Shown here: positions 1 through 7,918 of the stretch, one piece after another
Position numbering within the stretch: position 1 is the first letter of the stretch
How the letters are laid out: each line of letters begins with the position of its first letter
Source: a bacterium
Lineage (GTDB): Bacteria > Patescibacteriota > Gracilibacteria > JAUYGZ01
Direction: 5' to 3'
Assembly: GCA_030690415.1 (NCBI GenBank)
Contig: JAUYGZ010000008.1
Location: 100,860 to 164,859, forward strand
Length of the DNA: 64,000 nt
Translations under genes and position numbers: made by a program
The notes under the pieces: model-generated
The model's input: the letters and a program-made list of their open reading frames with translations, nothing else
Told to the model about the DNA's origin: nothing
Database searches by the model: none

Positions 1-587
1 CGTTGCGGCAGTGGGTCCAGCAACGCTTAGCGGCTCAGGAGAAGAAGATTACTCCTCAAGCCATTGACTTGCTCCTCCTCTTTTGCGCTGAGGACGTCAA
101 TCGCATGGCGAGTGAGATAGAGAAGCTGGGACTGCTTCAACGGGATCTTATCGACGAAGAGGCCATAGAGCTGATCGTGAGTCCCAATCCTGAAGCGAAA
201 ATCTTCAAAGCTCTGGATCAGATCGGAAAACAGAGTCTGAGTGAGGTCCTGAAAAGCTTTGAGGAACTGGTCAGAGGAGGTGAAGAGGTCATGCTCATCT
301 TCTTTATGATCGTTCGGCAGTTTCGACTTCTCATCCAGATCCGATCCCTTCTGGATAGAAGATCCCCCCAGGGACTTATCCAAAAGCGATTGAAACTGGC
401 TCCCTTTCAGGTCGCCATGCTGGAAAAGCAGGCCTCTACTCAAAGCCTGGACACCATGAAAAAAGCCTACCGTCAGCTTGTGGAAATTGACTGGCAGCTG
501 AAAACCGGAAGGATTCCAACCAGTGTCGGACATGAGGAATTGTTTGTATTGAAGATTGATCAATTTTTGTGTTCTCTCTATGAATAA
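1..587 (+). CDS. holA: DNA polymerase III delta subunit (HolA), C-terminal part
   Basis: The open frame enters from the left edge (first full codon at base 3) and ends at TAA 585-587, so the N-terminal AAA+ part is missing. The visible ~194 residues match the lid and C-terminal collar region of the clamp-loader delta subunit: an Asp/Glu-rich helix set (CAEDVNRMASEIEKL), then a typical helical collar with the IFKALDQIGKQ segment and MLIFFMIVRQFRLLIQI. In the clamp loader, delta opens the beta sliding clamp. The family assignment rests on this pattern. The only doubt is the usual sequence divergence of HolA in CPR genomes. Confidence 0.85.
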   Translation, partial: LRQWVQQRLAAQEKKITPQAIDLLLLFCAEDVNRMASEIEKLGLLQRDLIDEEAIELIVSPNPEAKIFKALDQIGKQSLSEVLKSFEELVRGGEEVMLIFFMIVRQFRLLIQIRSLLDRRSPQGLIQKRLKLAPFQVAMLEKQASTQSLDTMKKAYRQLVEIDWQLKTGRIPTSVGHEELFVLKIDQFLCSLYE

Positions 588-739
588 TTTTTTTATTCTT
601 TTTGCTTAAATTGAGAGCAAAATGCCTTCTGAGATCGAATTGAGTTATCTCAGGCCCTTGTGTCTTTTTCACAATAGTGGTTTTTTTGCTTGAATAATTT
701 TTCAGGACATGTATAAATCATGTGTACGTAAATGTGACC

Positions 740-1318
740 ATGCTGAAAGCGCTCTTCAGTTCCAATACTCGAGTAAAGCTTCTCATTGCCTTTCTCTCAA
801 CACCGGGGGAAGAGTTTTTTATAAGGGAACTTACCAGAAAGCTGAACGAGCAGATTAACTCCATTCGTAGAGAGCTGAATAATCTGAAAAAAATTGGACT
901 CCTCAAGTCCCGTTCGAAAAACCGAAAGAAGTATTATTACGTTAACGAGGATTTCCTAATCCTTGATGAGCTGCGGTCCATGGTCAACAAGTCAACGGAT
1001 CCCAAAAAAGAGCTCATCAAGAAGCTCCAGAAGCTTGGGAATCTTTGGTTGGTTATTTTTTCGGGTGTTTTTGTCGATAAAAAGGATAAACCTTTGGACT
1101 TTCTGGTCATTGGGGATATCAGCAAGCAGGATCTCAGTGATTTTTTTGCGTCTGAAGCCAAGGAATACCGAGATGTGAAATTTGGTATCCTGAGTAAGGA
1201 TGATTTCATGTACCGCCTCCGTTTGAACGACAAGTTTATCGTTGACATGCTCAAAGACCCTGATAATATCATTGGGCTCAATAAGCTGAAAGGTCCGCTC
1301 AACAAGATCGTCAGCTAG
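740..1318 (+). CDS. winged-helix (ArsR-like) regulator with nucleotidyltransferase-like C-terminal domain
   Basis: Residues ~1-75 form a winged helix: LKALFSSNTRVKLLIAFL, then RELTRKLNEQINSIRRELN and a YYYVN wing. The C-terminal half (LWLVIFSGVFVDKKDKPLDF, LVIGD) resembles the minimal nucleotidyltransferase-like domain often joined to such HTHs in CPR bacteria, but no complete GSx10DxD motif is seen, so it may only sense or bind. The frame is also open from a GTG at 722. I prefer ATG 740 because a TGTATAAAT extended -10-like element covers 710-718, which would leave a nearly leaderless message starting before 740. Target genes are unknown. The gene lies between holA and rplS. Confidence 0.6.
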   Translation: MLKALFSSNTRVKLLIAFLSTPGEEFFIRELTRKLNEQINSIRRELNNLKKIGLLKSRSKNRKKYYYVNEDFLILDELRSMVNKSTDPKKELIKKLQKLGNLWLVIFSGVFVDKKDKPLDFLVIGDISKQDLSDFFASEAKEYRDVKFGILSKDDFMYRLRLNDKFIVDMLKDPDNIIGLNKLKGPLNKIVS

Positions 1319-1344
1319 TTTGAGTCGCATTCTAAGCCACTTTC

Positions 1345-1914
1345 ATGGATTCAGCACTCGCCCTTATTGCCCAGTCAAGTCTCAAACAAGGTCTCCCAAC
1401 TTTCAAGGTGGGACAGACCGTCCGTGTTCATCAGAAGATTAAGGAAGGAGGAAAAGAACGCGTCCAGGTTTTTGAAGGCTTAATCATTCAGACCAATAAA
1501 GGAACCGGAATCAGCGGCACTGTCACAATTCGAAAAATCGTTGATGGCATTGGCGTTGAGCGTATTTATTCGATTCATTCTCCGAATATTGCCAAAATTG
1601 AAATTACCAAGGAAGCCAGGGTCCGACGAAGCAAACTCTATTACATGCGAGATTTGACCGGCAAGTCAGCTCGTATGAGGACGACTATACTTGAGGGACA
1701 GGTCTTCGAACCAAAGTCTGCCGCTCAGATTCAGGCTGAGAAAGATGCTGTAGAAGCTGAAAAGCAGGCTCAGAAGGACGCTGCTGAGGCTAAAAAGGCT
1801 GCTGAGAAGGTTCAGGATGCTGCTTCGGAGAAAGAAGTACAGAACGATGCTCCTGCTGACGAATCAGGTAAAGATGAAAATAATGCTGTAGAGGCAGAAA
1901 AAAAGAGCGAGTAG
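1345..1914 (+). CDS. rplS: 50S ribosomal protein bL19 with a long charged C-terminal tail
   Basis: Residues ~8-120 are standard bL19: FKVGQTVRVHQKI, VQVFEGLIIQ, ISGTVTIRKI, GVERIYSIHSPNIAKIEI, VRRSKLYYMRDLTGKSARM. bL19 sits at the 30S-50S interface. The family is usually ~115 residues; this one has 189, with an extra ~70 residues of Ala/Lys/Glu repeats (AEKQAQKDAAEAKKAAEK type) likely to form a helix or stay unstructured. No Shine-Dalgarno is present before ATG 1345. A GGGTTTAAACCC palindrome (1929-1940) follows the stop; it is too weak to call a terminator. Confidence 0.95.
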   Translation: MDSALALIAQSSLKQGLPTFKVGQTVRVHQKIKEGGKERVQVFEGLIIQTNKGTGISGTVTIRKIVDGIGVERIYSIHSPNIAKIEITKEARVRRSKLYYMRDLTGKSARMRTTILEGQVFEPKSAAQIQAEKDAVEAEKQAQKDAAEAKKAAEKVQDAASEKEVQNDAPADESGKDENNAVEAEKKSE

Positions 1915-1962
1915 AGTCATCTTCACTCGGGTTTAAACCCTTCATCATGCTATGATGAGGAC

Positions 1963-2946
1963 ATGAAACTCGCACTATTCGGCAACTACGGTGTCAATAA
2001 TCTCGGGGATGACCTCATCCTGAAGGGATTTTTGAATCAGCATCCGGACGATGAAGTGATGGTTTTTTGTGGGAACCCCGATCGGGTCCACAAGCAATTT
2101 GGGCTGGAAGCTCATCCCTTCTTTCCGGGAGGCTTCAGATCGATTTGGAAGTATTTGATTTCCTCGCCTTATCGGCGGCTCTTCAAACGAGGCTTGAGAG
2201 AACTGAAATCGGCTGATCGAATCTTTGTCGGTGGAGGAGGGATCCTTGTGGACCGGCATTTCAAGGCGGTTTTTCTTTGGTGGAGGCAGTTAAGAAATAT
2301 TTCCCGAAGCGGAACTCCCTTTGCATTCGTAGCGAACTCGTTTGAATTGAAGCACTGGTGGAGCCAATGGCTTTTCAAAACGTATCTGAAAAGTGCTGAA
2401 CAGGTCACGGTAAGGGACAGCGCTTCTCTCCGCCTCGCTCACTCGCTCGGCGCGCAGGCTAAACTGGTGGAGGACCTGGCGATGGAGAATGTAGGAGTGA
2501 AATTTAGAATGAAGGATCCAAAGAAAACTATCGTACTGGCTCTTTGCAAGTGGGGCCTGGACAAGCGGAAGATGGCTGAACTGAGGAACTTCGTTCGGTC
2601 GCGACAGGAGGAAGGCTTTGAAGTTATCGGCCTGGCCTTCCAGACGGAAGGAGATGATGATCGGGAAGTATTCGCTGAACTGGACACGGGAATCCCTGTT
2701 CGGAGTGGGATGGAGGAGGTTTTGACTGAACTCGGAAATTGTAATCTGATCGTCGGCATGAGATTCCACTCCGTCCTCCTGGGCCTGAAAATGCAGAAGC
2801 CTGTCATCGCCATCGCATATCAGAAGAAGGTCAGGCACCTCATGGAGGATGCCGGCAAAGAGATGCTGTGTCTTGAGATTCAGAACCTGAATGGGGAAAA
2901 GCTCCAATCGGTTTTTGAGAAAGCGGTTGAAGAAGGGGATGGGTGA
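1963..2946 (+). CDS. csaB: polysaccharide pyruvyl transferase, CsaB-like
   Basis: The 327-residue protein has the family signature at the N-terminus (GNYGVNNLGDDLI), a Gly-rich loop (FVGGGGILVD, residues ~88-97) and the C-terminal GMRFHSVL motif (~265-272). CsaB moves a pyruvyl group from PEP to secondary cell-wall polymer; pyruvylated polymer is the ligand of SLH domains. That fits the three-SLH-domain secreted nuclease in this window at 51241-52530. An inverted repeat (TCATCAT / ATGATGA, 1942-1958) ends four bases before the start codon and could affect initiation. ENA/CsaB-family paralogues with other acceptors exist, so the substrate is inferred. Confidence 0.8.
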   Translation: MKLALFGNYGVNNLGDDLILKGFLNQHPDDEVMVFCGNPDRVHKQFGLEAHPFFPGGFRSIWKYLISSPYRRLFKRGLRELKSADRIFVGGGGILVDRHFKAVFLWWRQLRNISRSGTPFAFVANSFELKHWWSQWLFKTYLKSAEQVTVRDSASLRLAHSLGAQAKLVEDLAMENVGVKFRMKDPKKTIVLALCKWGLDKRKMAELRNFVRSRQEEGFEVIGLAFQTEGDDDREVFAELDTGIPVRSGMEEVLTELGNCNLIVGMRFHSVLLGLKMQKPVIAIAYQKKVRHLMEDAGKEMLCLEIQNLNGEKLQSVFEKAVEEGDG

Positions 2947-2997
2947 TCGTAGAGTGATTGCATGAACCCCTAACCCCTTACAAGGGGAAAAAGAATT

Positions 2998-4239
2998 ATG
3001 TCCTTTTTTAAAAGACGACATCGCCGACGGAGCACGGGAGTCTCTAAACCCCGCTGGAATATGCGCCATAAGCGCACCAGTCTGCTGAAAATCACGCAAC
3101 TCTTTCGGGGCAGTCGTCTGGCTTTTTTAATCAGTTTTGTGCTCATCTTCCTCGGAGTGTACGTTGCTTTTTATACTCCCATCCTGCTCGTCCAGACCGT
3201 GGAAGCCACGACGGAGTACCAGGACATCAATATTGAAGAGCTCAGACAGACGGTTGGCGAAAAGGTGGTCAATCAGAATGCTCTCACCATGGATCTGCAC
3301 GGTATCGAGATGGAAATTTATGAGCGTTTTCCTGATATTTCAGCCCTAAACTGTGATCGACACCTCTTCACCCGCTCAATCACCTGTGAGGTCATCGGGT
3401 ACGAACTGGTCGCGGTGGTGAAGAATCTCGGAGAACGCTATTACATCAACGAAAACGGGGTTGTGATCACTTTTGACAACCGGAAAATCGGACTGCCGAT
3501 CTTTGATCTGGTCCTGAATCCCGTGTATGCAGACCTGGAGCCATCAGAAGCATCTCCCCTCAGCGCCCTTCAAACCCCTAACCCCTTACCGTTCGGTCCC
3601 GAGCTCACGGTCGAGGGACATGGGGAACCAACACCTCCCGCTTTGGTGAACACTCCTTTGGATCCATCATCCGGATCACTGACGGGGAGTATTTTGCTAG
3701 AGAGGGCTAGGGGAGTGAAGAAGGAAGATAATCCCCAGGCTCTCGACCCTCAACCCATAACTCTGAACTCTGAACAAGATGCCATTACCTTCATTTCTCC
3801 CTTTGATGCCCCGCCCGTAGAACCCGTGATCAAGGCTCAGAGAGAAGTTTTTGATATTGTTGTGGGCAAAAAAATTCTCGATCCTGAAGAATTGAAGAAA
3901 ATATTGGACACGATCAAGGAATTGGAAAAGGTCTTGGGTCGTAAAGTGATTCATGTCCAGTATGTACAGGTAGCAGCGGAGTTGAGTTTGACAAGCAGGC
4001 CACAAACCCTCGACCCTGAACCCTCAACTCTCAACTCTGAACCATCGACCCTCAACCCTGAACCCTCAACTCTGAACACCTCTGAAGCTCCGGACCATGA
4101 ATTTACCATTTTCCTGGATTTGCGGCGCAATCTGGAAGACCAGTTTACGAAGCTCAAAAAAGTCAAAGAAGTCATTGATTTCAGCATCGTGGAGCGGATT
4201 GACCTGAGTATTGACGGGGAGAAAGTGTTTTATAAATAA
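2998..4239 (+). CDS. ftsQ: FtsQ-like division protein with POTRA domain and repeat-derived linkers
   Basis: The 413-residue protein has a basic N-terminus, one membrane helix (residues ~41-62, LAFLISFVLIFLGVYVAFY), then a POTRA-like domain (VQTVEATTEYQDINIEELRQ, YERFPDISAL, YYINENGVVITF) as in FtsQ/DivIB, which links early and late divisome proteins outside the membrane. FtsQ is usually 250-300 residues. The excess is low-complexity linker encoded by three repeat patches: a REP-like patch (3571-3628) and two 7-bp arrays (3740-3774, 4004-4080), the last giving the 7-residue period TLNPEPS. A conserved strand-rich end follows (EFTIFLDLRRNLEDQFTKLK). The name rests on architecture, not strong identity. 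Confidence 0.65.
   Translation: MSFFKRRHRRRSTGVSKPRWNMRHKRTSLLKITQLFRGSRLAFLISFVLIFLGVYVAFYTPILLVQTVEATTEYQDINIEELRQTVGEKVVNQNALTMDLHGIEMEIYERFPDISALNCDRHLFTRSITCEVIGYELVAVVKNLGERYYINENGVVITFDNRKIGLPIFDLVLNPVYADLEPSEASPLSALQTPNPLPFGPELTVEGHGEPTPPALVNTPLDPSSGSLTGSILLERARGVKKEDNPQALDPQPITLNSEQDAITFISPFDAPPVEPVIKAQREVFDIVVGKKILDPEELKKILDTIKELEKVLGRKVIHVQYVQVAAELSLTSRPQTLDPEPSTLNSEPSTLNPEPSTLNTSEAPDHEFTIFLDLRRNLEDQFTKLKKVKEVIDFSIVERIDLSIDGEKVFYK
3571..3628 (+). repeat. REP-like patch inside ftsQ (7-bp units plus GTTCGGTCC...GGTCGAGGGAC element)
   Basis: Two 7-bp-like units (AACCCCT, AACCCCTTA) run into a GC-rich imperfect palindrome, 3589-3628, containing GTTCGGTCCCGAGCTC and GGTCGAGGGACATGGGGAAC. 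Its core resembles the widespread intergenic element of the type GTTCGGTCC-TGAGC-TTGTCGAAGGAC known from many bacteria. It is translated in frame as the segment LPFGPELTVEGHGEP. Confidence 0.6.
3740..3774 (+). repeat. 7-bp repeat array (5 units) inside ftsQ
   Basis: Five consecutive 7-mers of the family C[CT]CT[CGT]AA with small variations: CTCTCGA, CCCTCAA, CCCATAA, CTCTGAA, CTCTGAA. The array is read through in frame in the extracytoplasmic linker. Confidence 0.8.
4004..4080 (+). repeat. 7-bp repeat array (11 units) inside ftsQ
   Basis: Eleven contiguous heptamers of the form [ACG][AG]AC[CT]CT (for example GAACCCT, CAACTCT, CGACCCT). Because 7 and 3 are coprime, three units (21 bp) give one protein period of seven residues, seen as TLNSEPS and TLNPEPS. 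The same unit family occurs at 3740, 28363 and 58613. Confidence 0.9.
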
Positions 4240-4266
4240 GGGGGTGTAACCTCAGGCCGGATGGGC

Positions 4267-4295
4267 TTGATAAATACTGGATTTCAGTATATCAT
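4267..4295 (+). promoter_or_regulatory. putative promoter with palindromic operators of the MazEF-like pair
   Basis: TTGATA (4267-4272), 17-bp spacer, TATCAT (4290-4295). Two inverted repeats overlap or follow it: TACTG-gattt-CAGTA (4275-4289) between the hexamers and AATTAC-C-GTAATT (4296-4308) just downstream. Palindromes over the promoter are what autorepression by an AbrB-type antitoxin would use (inference). Confidence 0.5.
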
Positions 4296-4322
4296 AATTA
4301 CCGTAATTCAGTAATTTTTACC

Positions 4323-4673
4323 ATGGACATCATCTCACAGATCAATGAAAGAGGAGTTCTTACGTTGCCATTGAAGGTAAGGAAACAGTTTCCCGGACTT
4401 CAGGTGGTTCATATTCGAGTCGTGAATAACGCTATTATGCTCCAACCACTTGAGATCAAGAAAGATGTGACCCTTGAACTCAATAATCGATCTCAAGAGG
4501 CTTATGAAAAGGGAACGCTCACTCTGAATGAAGTTGATAAGATCATGACCAGGCATCAGACTCTCGAAAAGCAGATTAATGATGGGATTGATGAGATGCT
4601 GGAGGCTGGTGAAGATCAACAGATGATTGCGGAAAGTGGCTTCAGTCCTCGAATCGGTAATGAATTGCTCTAA
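4323..4673 (+). CDS. AbrB/SpoVT-type antitoxin (MazE-like)
   Basis: The N-terminal ~45 residues show a swapped-hairpin SpoVT/AbrB fold pattern (INERGVLTLPLKVRKQF, NNAIMLQPL), a DNA-binding domain common in antitoxins. The remaining ~70 residues are helical and acidic (EKQINDGIDEMLEAGEDQQM) and would wrap the toxin. The stop codon overlaps the start of the toxin gene by one base (TAATG, 4671-4675), indicating translational coupling. It probably represses its own promoter through the palindromes at 4275-4308 (inference). Confidence 0.75.
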   Translation: MDIISQINERGVLTLPLKVRKQFPGLQVVHIRVVNNAIMLQPLEIKKDVTLELNNRSQEAYEKGTLTLNEVDKIMTRHQTLEKQINDGIDEMLEAGEDQQMIAESGFSPRIGNELL

Positions 4674-5032
4674 TGATCTCAAAAAAGATCTCTTATGAGA
4701 GAGGAGACGTTGTTCTCGTGGCATTTTCTCCCGTTGTGGGTTCGGAACAAGCCGATACCAGGCCAGCTATTGTCGTCAGCAATGAGCTTTTTCATCGGCT
4801 CCGGATTGTCACGGTGGCGGCTGTTACCTCGCGAAAAAGAGCCTTCCCGGGTCGCGTCAGTATCGATCCCGATTCCTCAAATGGTATCTCAAAGCCCTCA
4901 GATGTACTGGCCTTTCAGCTTCGAACGATCTCTACCAATCCGAAAAGGATTCTGAAAAAACTCGGGAAAATTGCCCCTGAGGATCTCAAACGATTGGATG
5001 TGGCCTTAAGGGTGGTTCTGAAGCTTGGGTGA
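4673..5032 (+). CDS. MazF/PemK-type endoribonuclease toxin
   Basis: The 119-residue protein has the MazF/PemK pattern: YERGDVVLVAFSPVVGSEQ, then ADTRPAIVVSNELFH, a TVAAVTSRK strand, and a DVLAFQLRTIS segment, followed by a helical end. Members are dimeric mRNA interferases of SH3-like fold, neutralised by the cognate antitoxin. The gene overlaps the antitoxin stop by one base. Cleavage specificity cannot be read from sequence. It borders the large coiled-coil block that begins at 5125. Confidence 0.85.
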   Translation: MISKKISYERGDVVLVAFSPVVGSEQADTRPAIVVSNELFHRLRIVTVAAVTSRKRAFPGRVSIDPDSSNGISKPSDVLAFQLRTISTNPKRILKKLGKIAPEDLKRLDVALRVVLKLG

Positions 5033-5085
5033 AGTGAGAACGGTAAAACAAGATTTGACCACTAGTAAAAAGGGCTGTTTTTTGG

Positions 5086-5091
5086 TATAAT
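5086..5091 (+). promoter_or_regulatory. putative extended -10 promoter of the 5125-7780 module
   Basis: TATAAT at 5086-5091 preceded by TG at -14/-15 (TTTGGTATAAT), about 34 bases before ATG 5125. No good -35 at normal spacing; a TTGACC at 5055-5060 is too far (25 bp). Confidence 0.45.
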
Positions 5092-5124
5092 GAAGAGATT
5101 AAAACCAATATAAACACCAAAATA

Positions 5125-5529
5125 ATGCAGGACGAATACGCCCAAAATCCTTTCAAAGGTATCATCCCCACAGACGAGATCGACTTCGGCGAACTGATCG
5201 AGGTGATCAAGAGATCTGAGCTGTCTGAAGGCAAAAAGATTGCCTATTTGTATATGATCGCGGAAGAGACCTTCACCCTGGCCGATCTGGAAGAAATCGA
5301 GAATGAGATGATCATGGCGGGAAGAGAACTGGAGAAAGAACAGGGAAAACAGATGAAGAAACTGCAAGAACTGAAGGCAAAGGAAGCAAAACTCCGCGAA
5401 AAGGTGGCCAAAGCACAAGTCAAATCCGCCCGGGAAATGGAGCGGAATTTCTCCAAACTGGAGGATGCCATGCTGGAGGAAGCCAACGCGAGCCAATTGG
5501 AAAAGGTTTATCAAAAGCTGACCAGGTAA
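5125..5529 (+). CDS. small coiled-coil protein, first gene of coiled-coil module A
   Basis: I do not recognise a named family. The N-terminal ~60 residues look globular-helical (KKIAYLYMIAEETFTLADLE), the rest is a continuous heptad-like coiled coil rich in Glu/Lys (ELEKEQGKQMKKLQELKAKE). The segment YLYMIAEETFTL aligns with FLFLIAQGTFDL in the 142-residue protein encoded at 23886-24314, and each of these small genes lies directly upstream of a large protein with a central Gly-rich hydrophobic region. That makes the pair (5125, 5531) a paralogue of the pair (23886, 20928). Stop TAA and next ATG are two bases apart, so the two are co-translated. No signal peptide or membrane helix. Confidence 0.75.
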   Translation: MQDEYAQNPFKGIIPTDEIDFGELIEVIKRSELSEGKKIAYLYMIAEETFTLADLEEIENEMIMAGRELEKEQGKQMKKLQELKAKEAKLREKVAKAQVKSAREMERNFSKLEDAMLEEANASQLEKVYQKLTR

Positions 5530-5530
5530 C

Positions 5531-7780
5531 ATGACCTTTCGTTTTTCACAGAGCGAGCTCTTTTTCCCAAAACGATTGGCGTACGTCAGAAGTGCTGGGA
5601 CAGACCCAGGTGCTGAGGCAGGGGAAGAAGCGGAGAGCCGACGCCGAGCTCCGGAAGCTGAGGAAACGCGTCGGACTTCCGATGAAACCCGGTCGAAGAT
5701 TAAGGATCTCTTTGATCAGGGAAAATTTGAAAAACTCAGGGGGAGGGAAGGCGGAGAGGAGGTCAGCATCGCGCCAAAAGAAATTTATGAAAACCTGAAT
5801 AAGATCCTGGATGAAAAACAGTCTCCGGTAGAATGGGTCATCAGCACCTATCGACACCTGTATCCTGCACTGGTAGGGCGGCCCATTGATGCCCGCGTAC
5901 GACAGGATATTGTCGACGCAGAATGGCAACGTTTACGGGATCTTCTGCCAGCAACCATTCTTGATCGCGTGAATCAAATCCTCGGCACTGAGGCTGCCCC
6001 TTCCTATACTGATGCCGTCACCGGCATCGTCGGAGGAAGTTTTTCTGACATCTCACCTGAAGGCCAACTCCTGGCGCAGAGGCTGCAGCTGGACACCACG
6101 GAGGTGATTTCCTGTCATGAGAATATGGAAGCTTTGAAGTTGATTGAAGCTGATATCAAGGCAATTGAAAATCGAACAGTTGATATCACGAAGCGTATTG
6201 AACAGCAAAAGGTGGATACGGGAAACATTACGGAATGGAAAAATAAGTGGGAGAAGAATAAGTGGGGATGGATCAAAAAGGGCTTCGGACTTGCCGCCAA
6301 AGGAACACTCATCGGGCTTGGAGTCACTGCTCTGGGAGGTGCGGTTGTTGGAGGTACAATGGCATTGGCGGGATATGGTTCTCTGTTTACCGGCGGTGTT
6401 GGAGCAGTTGGCAAGTATATTGGAGGAATGGGGATCTGGGGTGGAGTTGCCAAAATAGTATCCTCAACAGCCTTTGGGGTAACCGGTCTGGCTGCGATAA
6501 GCAACTGGGTATATGCCCCCGGGAAAGAGTGGTGGCTCAAAAGAAGGCATAAAAAAGAAACTGAGCGTCTGGAAGCAGAAAAAGAAGCTACTGAAGAACA
6601 GCTGGGTTTGAAACAACTCCGCGAACAAGAAAGCGAAACCAAAAATATTATTGACCGTAAAAAGGCCCGATCTAAACAGATCGTCACGGATATGACAGTG
6701 GAGAAAACTAAGGCTGAGAAACTGGAGAACACCTATCAGTCAGAGCTCAAGACCGCCGTCGATCCTCGACGAGGAGAACTTCAGACCCTGCTCGAGCAGC
6801 TGAGGCAATACATCACATACCTCCAGACTATCATCAGCGTACACGAGTCCGTAAAAAATCCTGAAAAGTATCCCGCTGCCGTGAGGGCTGATGAGAATGC
6901 CATCGCTGCCCATATTCACGCCATGAATGCCGGAAAGAAACGCACCGAAGCGATGCTGAAGCTCTTGGGTGAACAGCAAAAAGAATGGCAGGAGCAGATG
7001 GGGAAGGCGGGGGAGGCTGGGTATAAGGAAGGGGTTCACAGAGAGATGTCCAAGGGACTGCTTGATGAGCAGGATCTCCTCGACGCGGTCAGCAATTTTT
7101 TTGATCCGGCAGGAGCCCGAACAGCAATCGACTCTGGCACCCTGGGCCGCATCAAGCTCAAGGCTCCGGAGATTGAGAAGTTGATTCGATCACTGCAAAA
7201 CCTTTCCACTCAATCTGTGCTTCAGACAGAGATACGGGAGACGATTTATCCGGTGTTTAGGAAAGCGAGGAGGGAATATGTAAGGGCGCCGGCGAGGGAA
7301 AAAGTAGATGATTCTCTAGCTGAATTGTCTAAAGACGTTCAGCGTCAATTTAAGAAAGATCCAGTGCAGATCTTCAACTTTGCGGACAATTTAAGTCCTC
7401 CAATTTCGCTTCTTCGACCGCGTCGTCGTCAGCGTTCCAGCTTTAAGATCTGGGCTGACGCGATGACAAGAAAACAGCTTGAACAACTCAATGATGTGCT
7501 TCAAAAAATCAAAGCGTCATTTGCGACAGGGCCAGCAGTACCAGCAGCACCTGCAGCACCAACGGCGCCAGTAACGCCAGCTGCTCCTGTTCCACCGGCA
7601 CCAATTCCCACTCCTGTTCCTCCTCCTGCTGCTCCTGGTGCACCAGCAGCACCAGCAGCACCGGCTGCTCCAGCTGCACCAGCGCCGGCGGCAGCACCTC
7701 CAGCAACACCAGCTGCAGCGGTGCCAGGAGCGACGGGGGCAGGGCCAGCAGCGGCACCGGCGGCAGCAGCAGCGCCATGA
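5531..7780 (+). CDS. large coiled-coil protein with central hydrophobic region and Ala/Pro tail (module A)
   Basis: No known family recognised. Order of parts in 749 residues: a short N-terminus with FFPKRLAYV (compare FLLPKRCIWY in the protein at 20928), a charged linker, a helical domain to ~240, a Gly-rich strongly hydrophobic stretch at ~250-330 able to form two or three membrane helices (LAAKGTLIGLGVTALGGAVV, then GVGAVGKYIGGMGIWGGVAK), a long coiled coil (~335-480), another helical domain (~490-650), and a low-complexity Ala/Pro tail of ~85 residues. No N-terminal signal peptide, so both long flanks probably lie in the cytoplasm with a membrane hairpin between (inference). It is the last + strand gene before the convergent - strand series. 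Confidence 0.75.
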   Translation: MTFRFSQSELFFPKRLAYVRSAGTDPGAEAGEEAESRRRAPEAEETRRTSDETRSKIKDLFDQGKFEKLRGREGGEEVSIAPKEIYENLNKILDEKQSPVEWVISTYRHLYPALVGRPIDARVRQDIVDAEWQRLRDLLPATILDRVNQILGTEAAPSYTDAVTGIVGGSFSDISPEGQLLAQRLQLDTTEVISCHENMEALKLIEADIKAIENRTVDITKRIEQQKVDTGNITEWKNKWEKNKWGWIKKGFGLAAKGTLIGLGVTALGGAVVGGTMALAGYGSLFTGGVGAVGKYIGGMGIWGGVAKIVSSTAFGVTGLAAISNWVYAPGKEWWLKRRHKKETERLEAEKEATEEQLGLKQLREQESETKNIIDRKKARSKQIVTDMTVEKTKAEKLENTYQSELKTAVDPRRGELQTLLEQLRQYITYLQTIISVHESVKNPEKYPAAVRADENAIAAHIHAMNAGKKRTEAMLKLLGEQQKEWQEQMGKAGEAGYKEGVHREMSKGLLDEQDLLDAVSNFFDPAGARTAIDSGTLGRIKLKAPEIEKLIRSLQNLSTQSVLQTEIRETIYPVFRKARREYVRAPAREKVDDSLAELSKDVQRQFKKDPVQIFNFADNLSPPISLLRPRRRQRSSFKIWADAMTRKQLEQLNDVLQKIKASFATGPAVPAAPAAPTAPVTPAAPVPPAPIPTPVPPPAAPGAPAAPAAPAAPAAPAPAAAPPATPAAAVPGATGAGPAAAPAAAAAP

Positions 7781-7846
7781 AGACGATGAACAGAAATGAA
7801 CCGATTCGTTTATTCCCATCAACGAAAGGATGACCCTTGATGATGA

Positions 7847-7875
7847 ATTAGATGAGATAAGATAAGATGAGATGA
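7847..7875. repeat. short GATAA/GATGA pentamer run at the convergent junction
   Basis: The 138-base gap between the convergent genes ending at 7780 and 7919 contains repeated GATGA/GATAA pentamers (for example GATGAGATAAGATAAGATGA). No intrinsic terminator with a U-run is visible in the gap for either strand. Confidence 0.45.
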
Positions 7876-7918
7876 GCAGGCGTGAACTTTGCCGATGTCG
7901 GAAGTCAATCTATCGCCA

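Noticed and set aside
27..563. Long open frame antisense to holA (178 codons)
   Set aside because: Mirror of a well-supported gene; no family pattern and no promoter.
629..653. CTGAGAT/ATCTCAG hairpin after holA as terminator
   Set aside because: Weak 7-bp AT-rich stem, no adjacent U-run.
1929..1940. GGGTTTAAACCC as the rplS terminator
   Set aside because: No loop of normal size and no U-run.
2290..3099. 269-codon open frame antisense to csaB
   Set aside because: Overlaps csaB completely; composition is that of the reverse complement of coding DNA.
4004..4080. Telomere-like repeat as a replicon end
   Set aside because: Internal to a coding sequence and repeated at several internal places; no end structure.
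7509..7822. Antisense frames opposite the Ala/Pro tail of the 5531 gene
   Set aside because: Low-complexity shadow (Leu/Val or Cys/Trp repeats).
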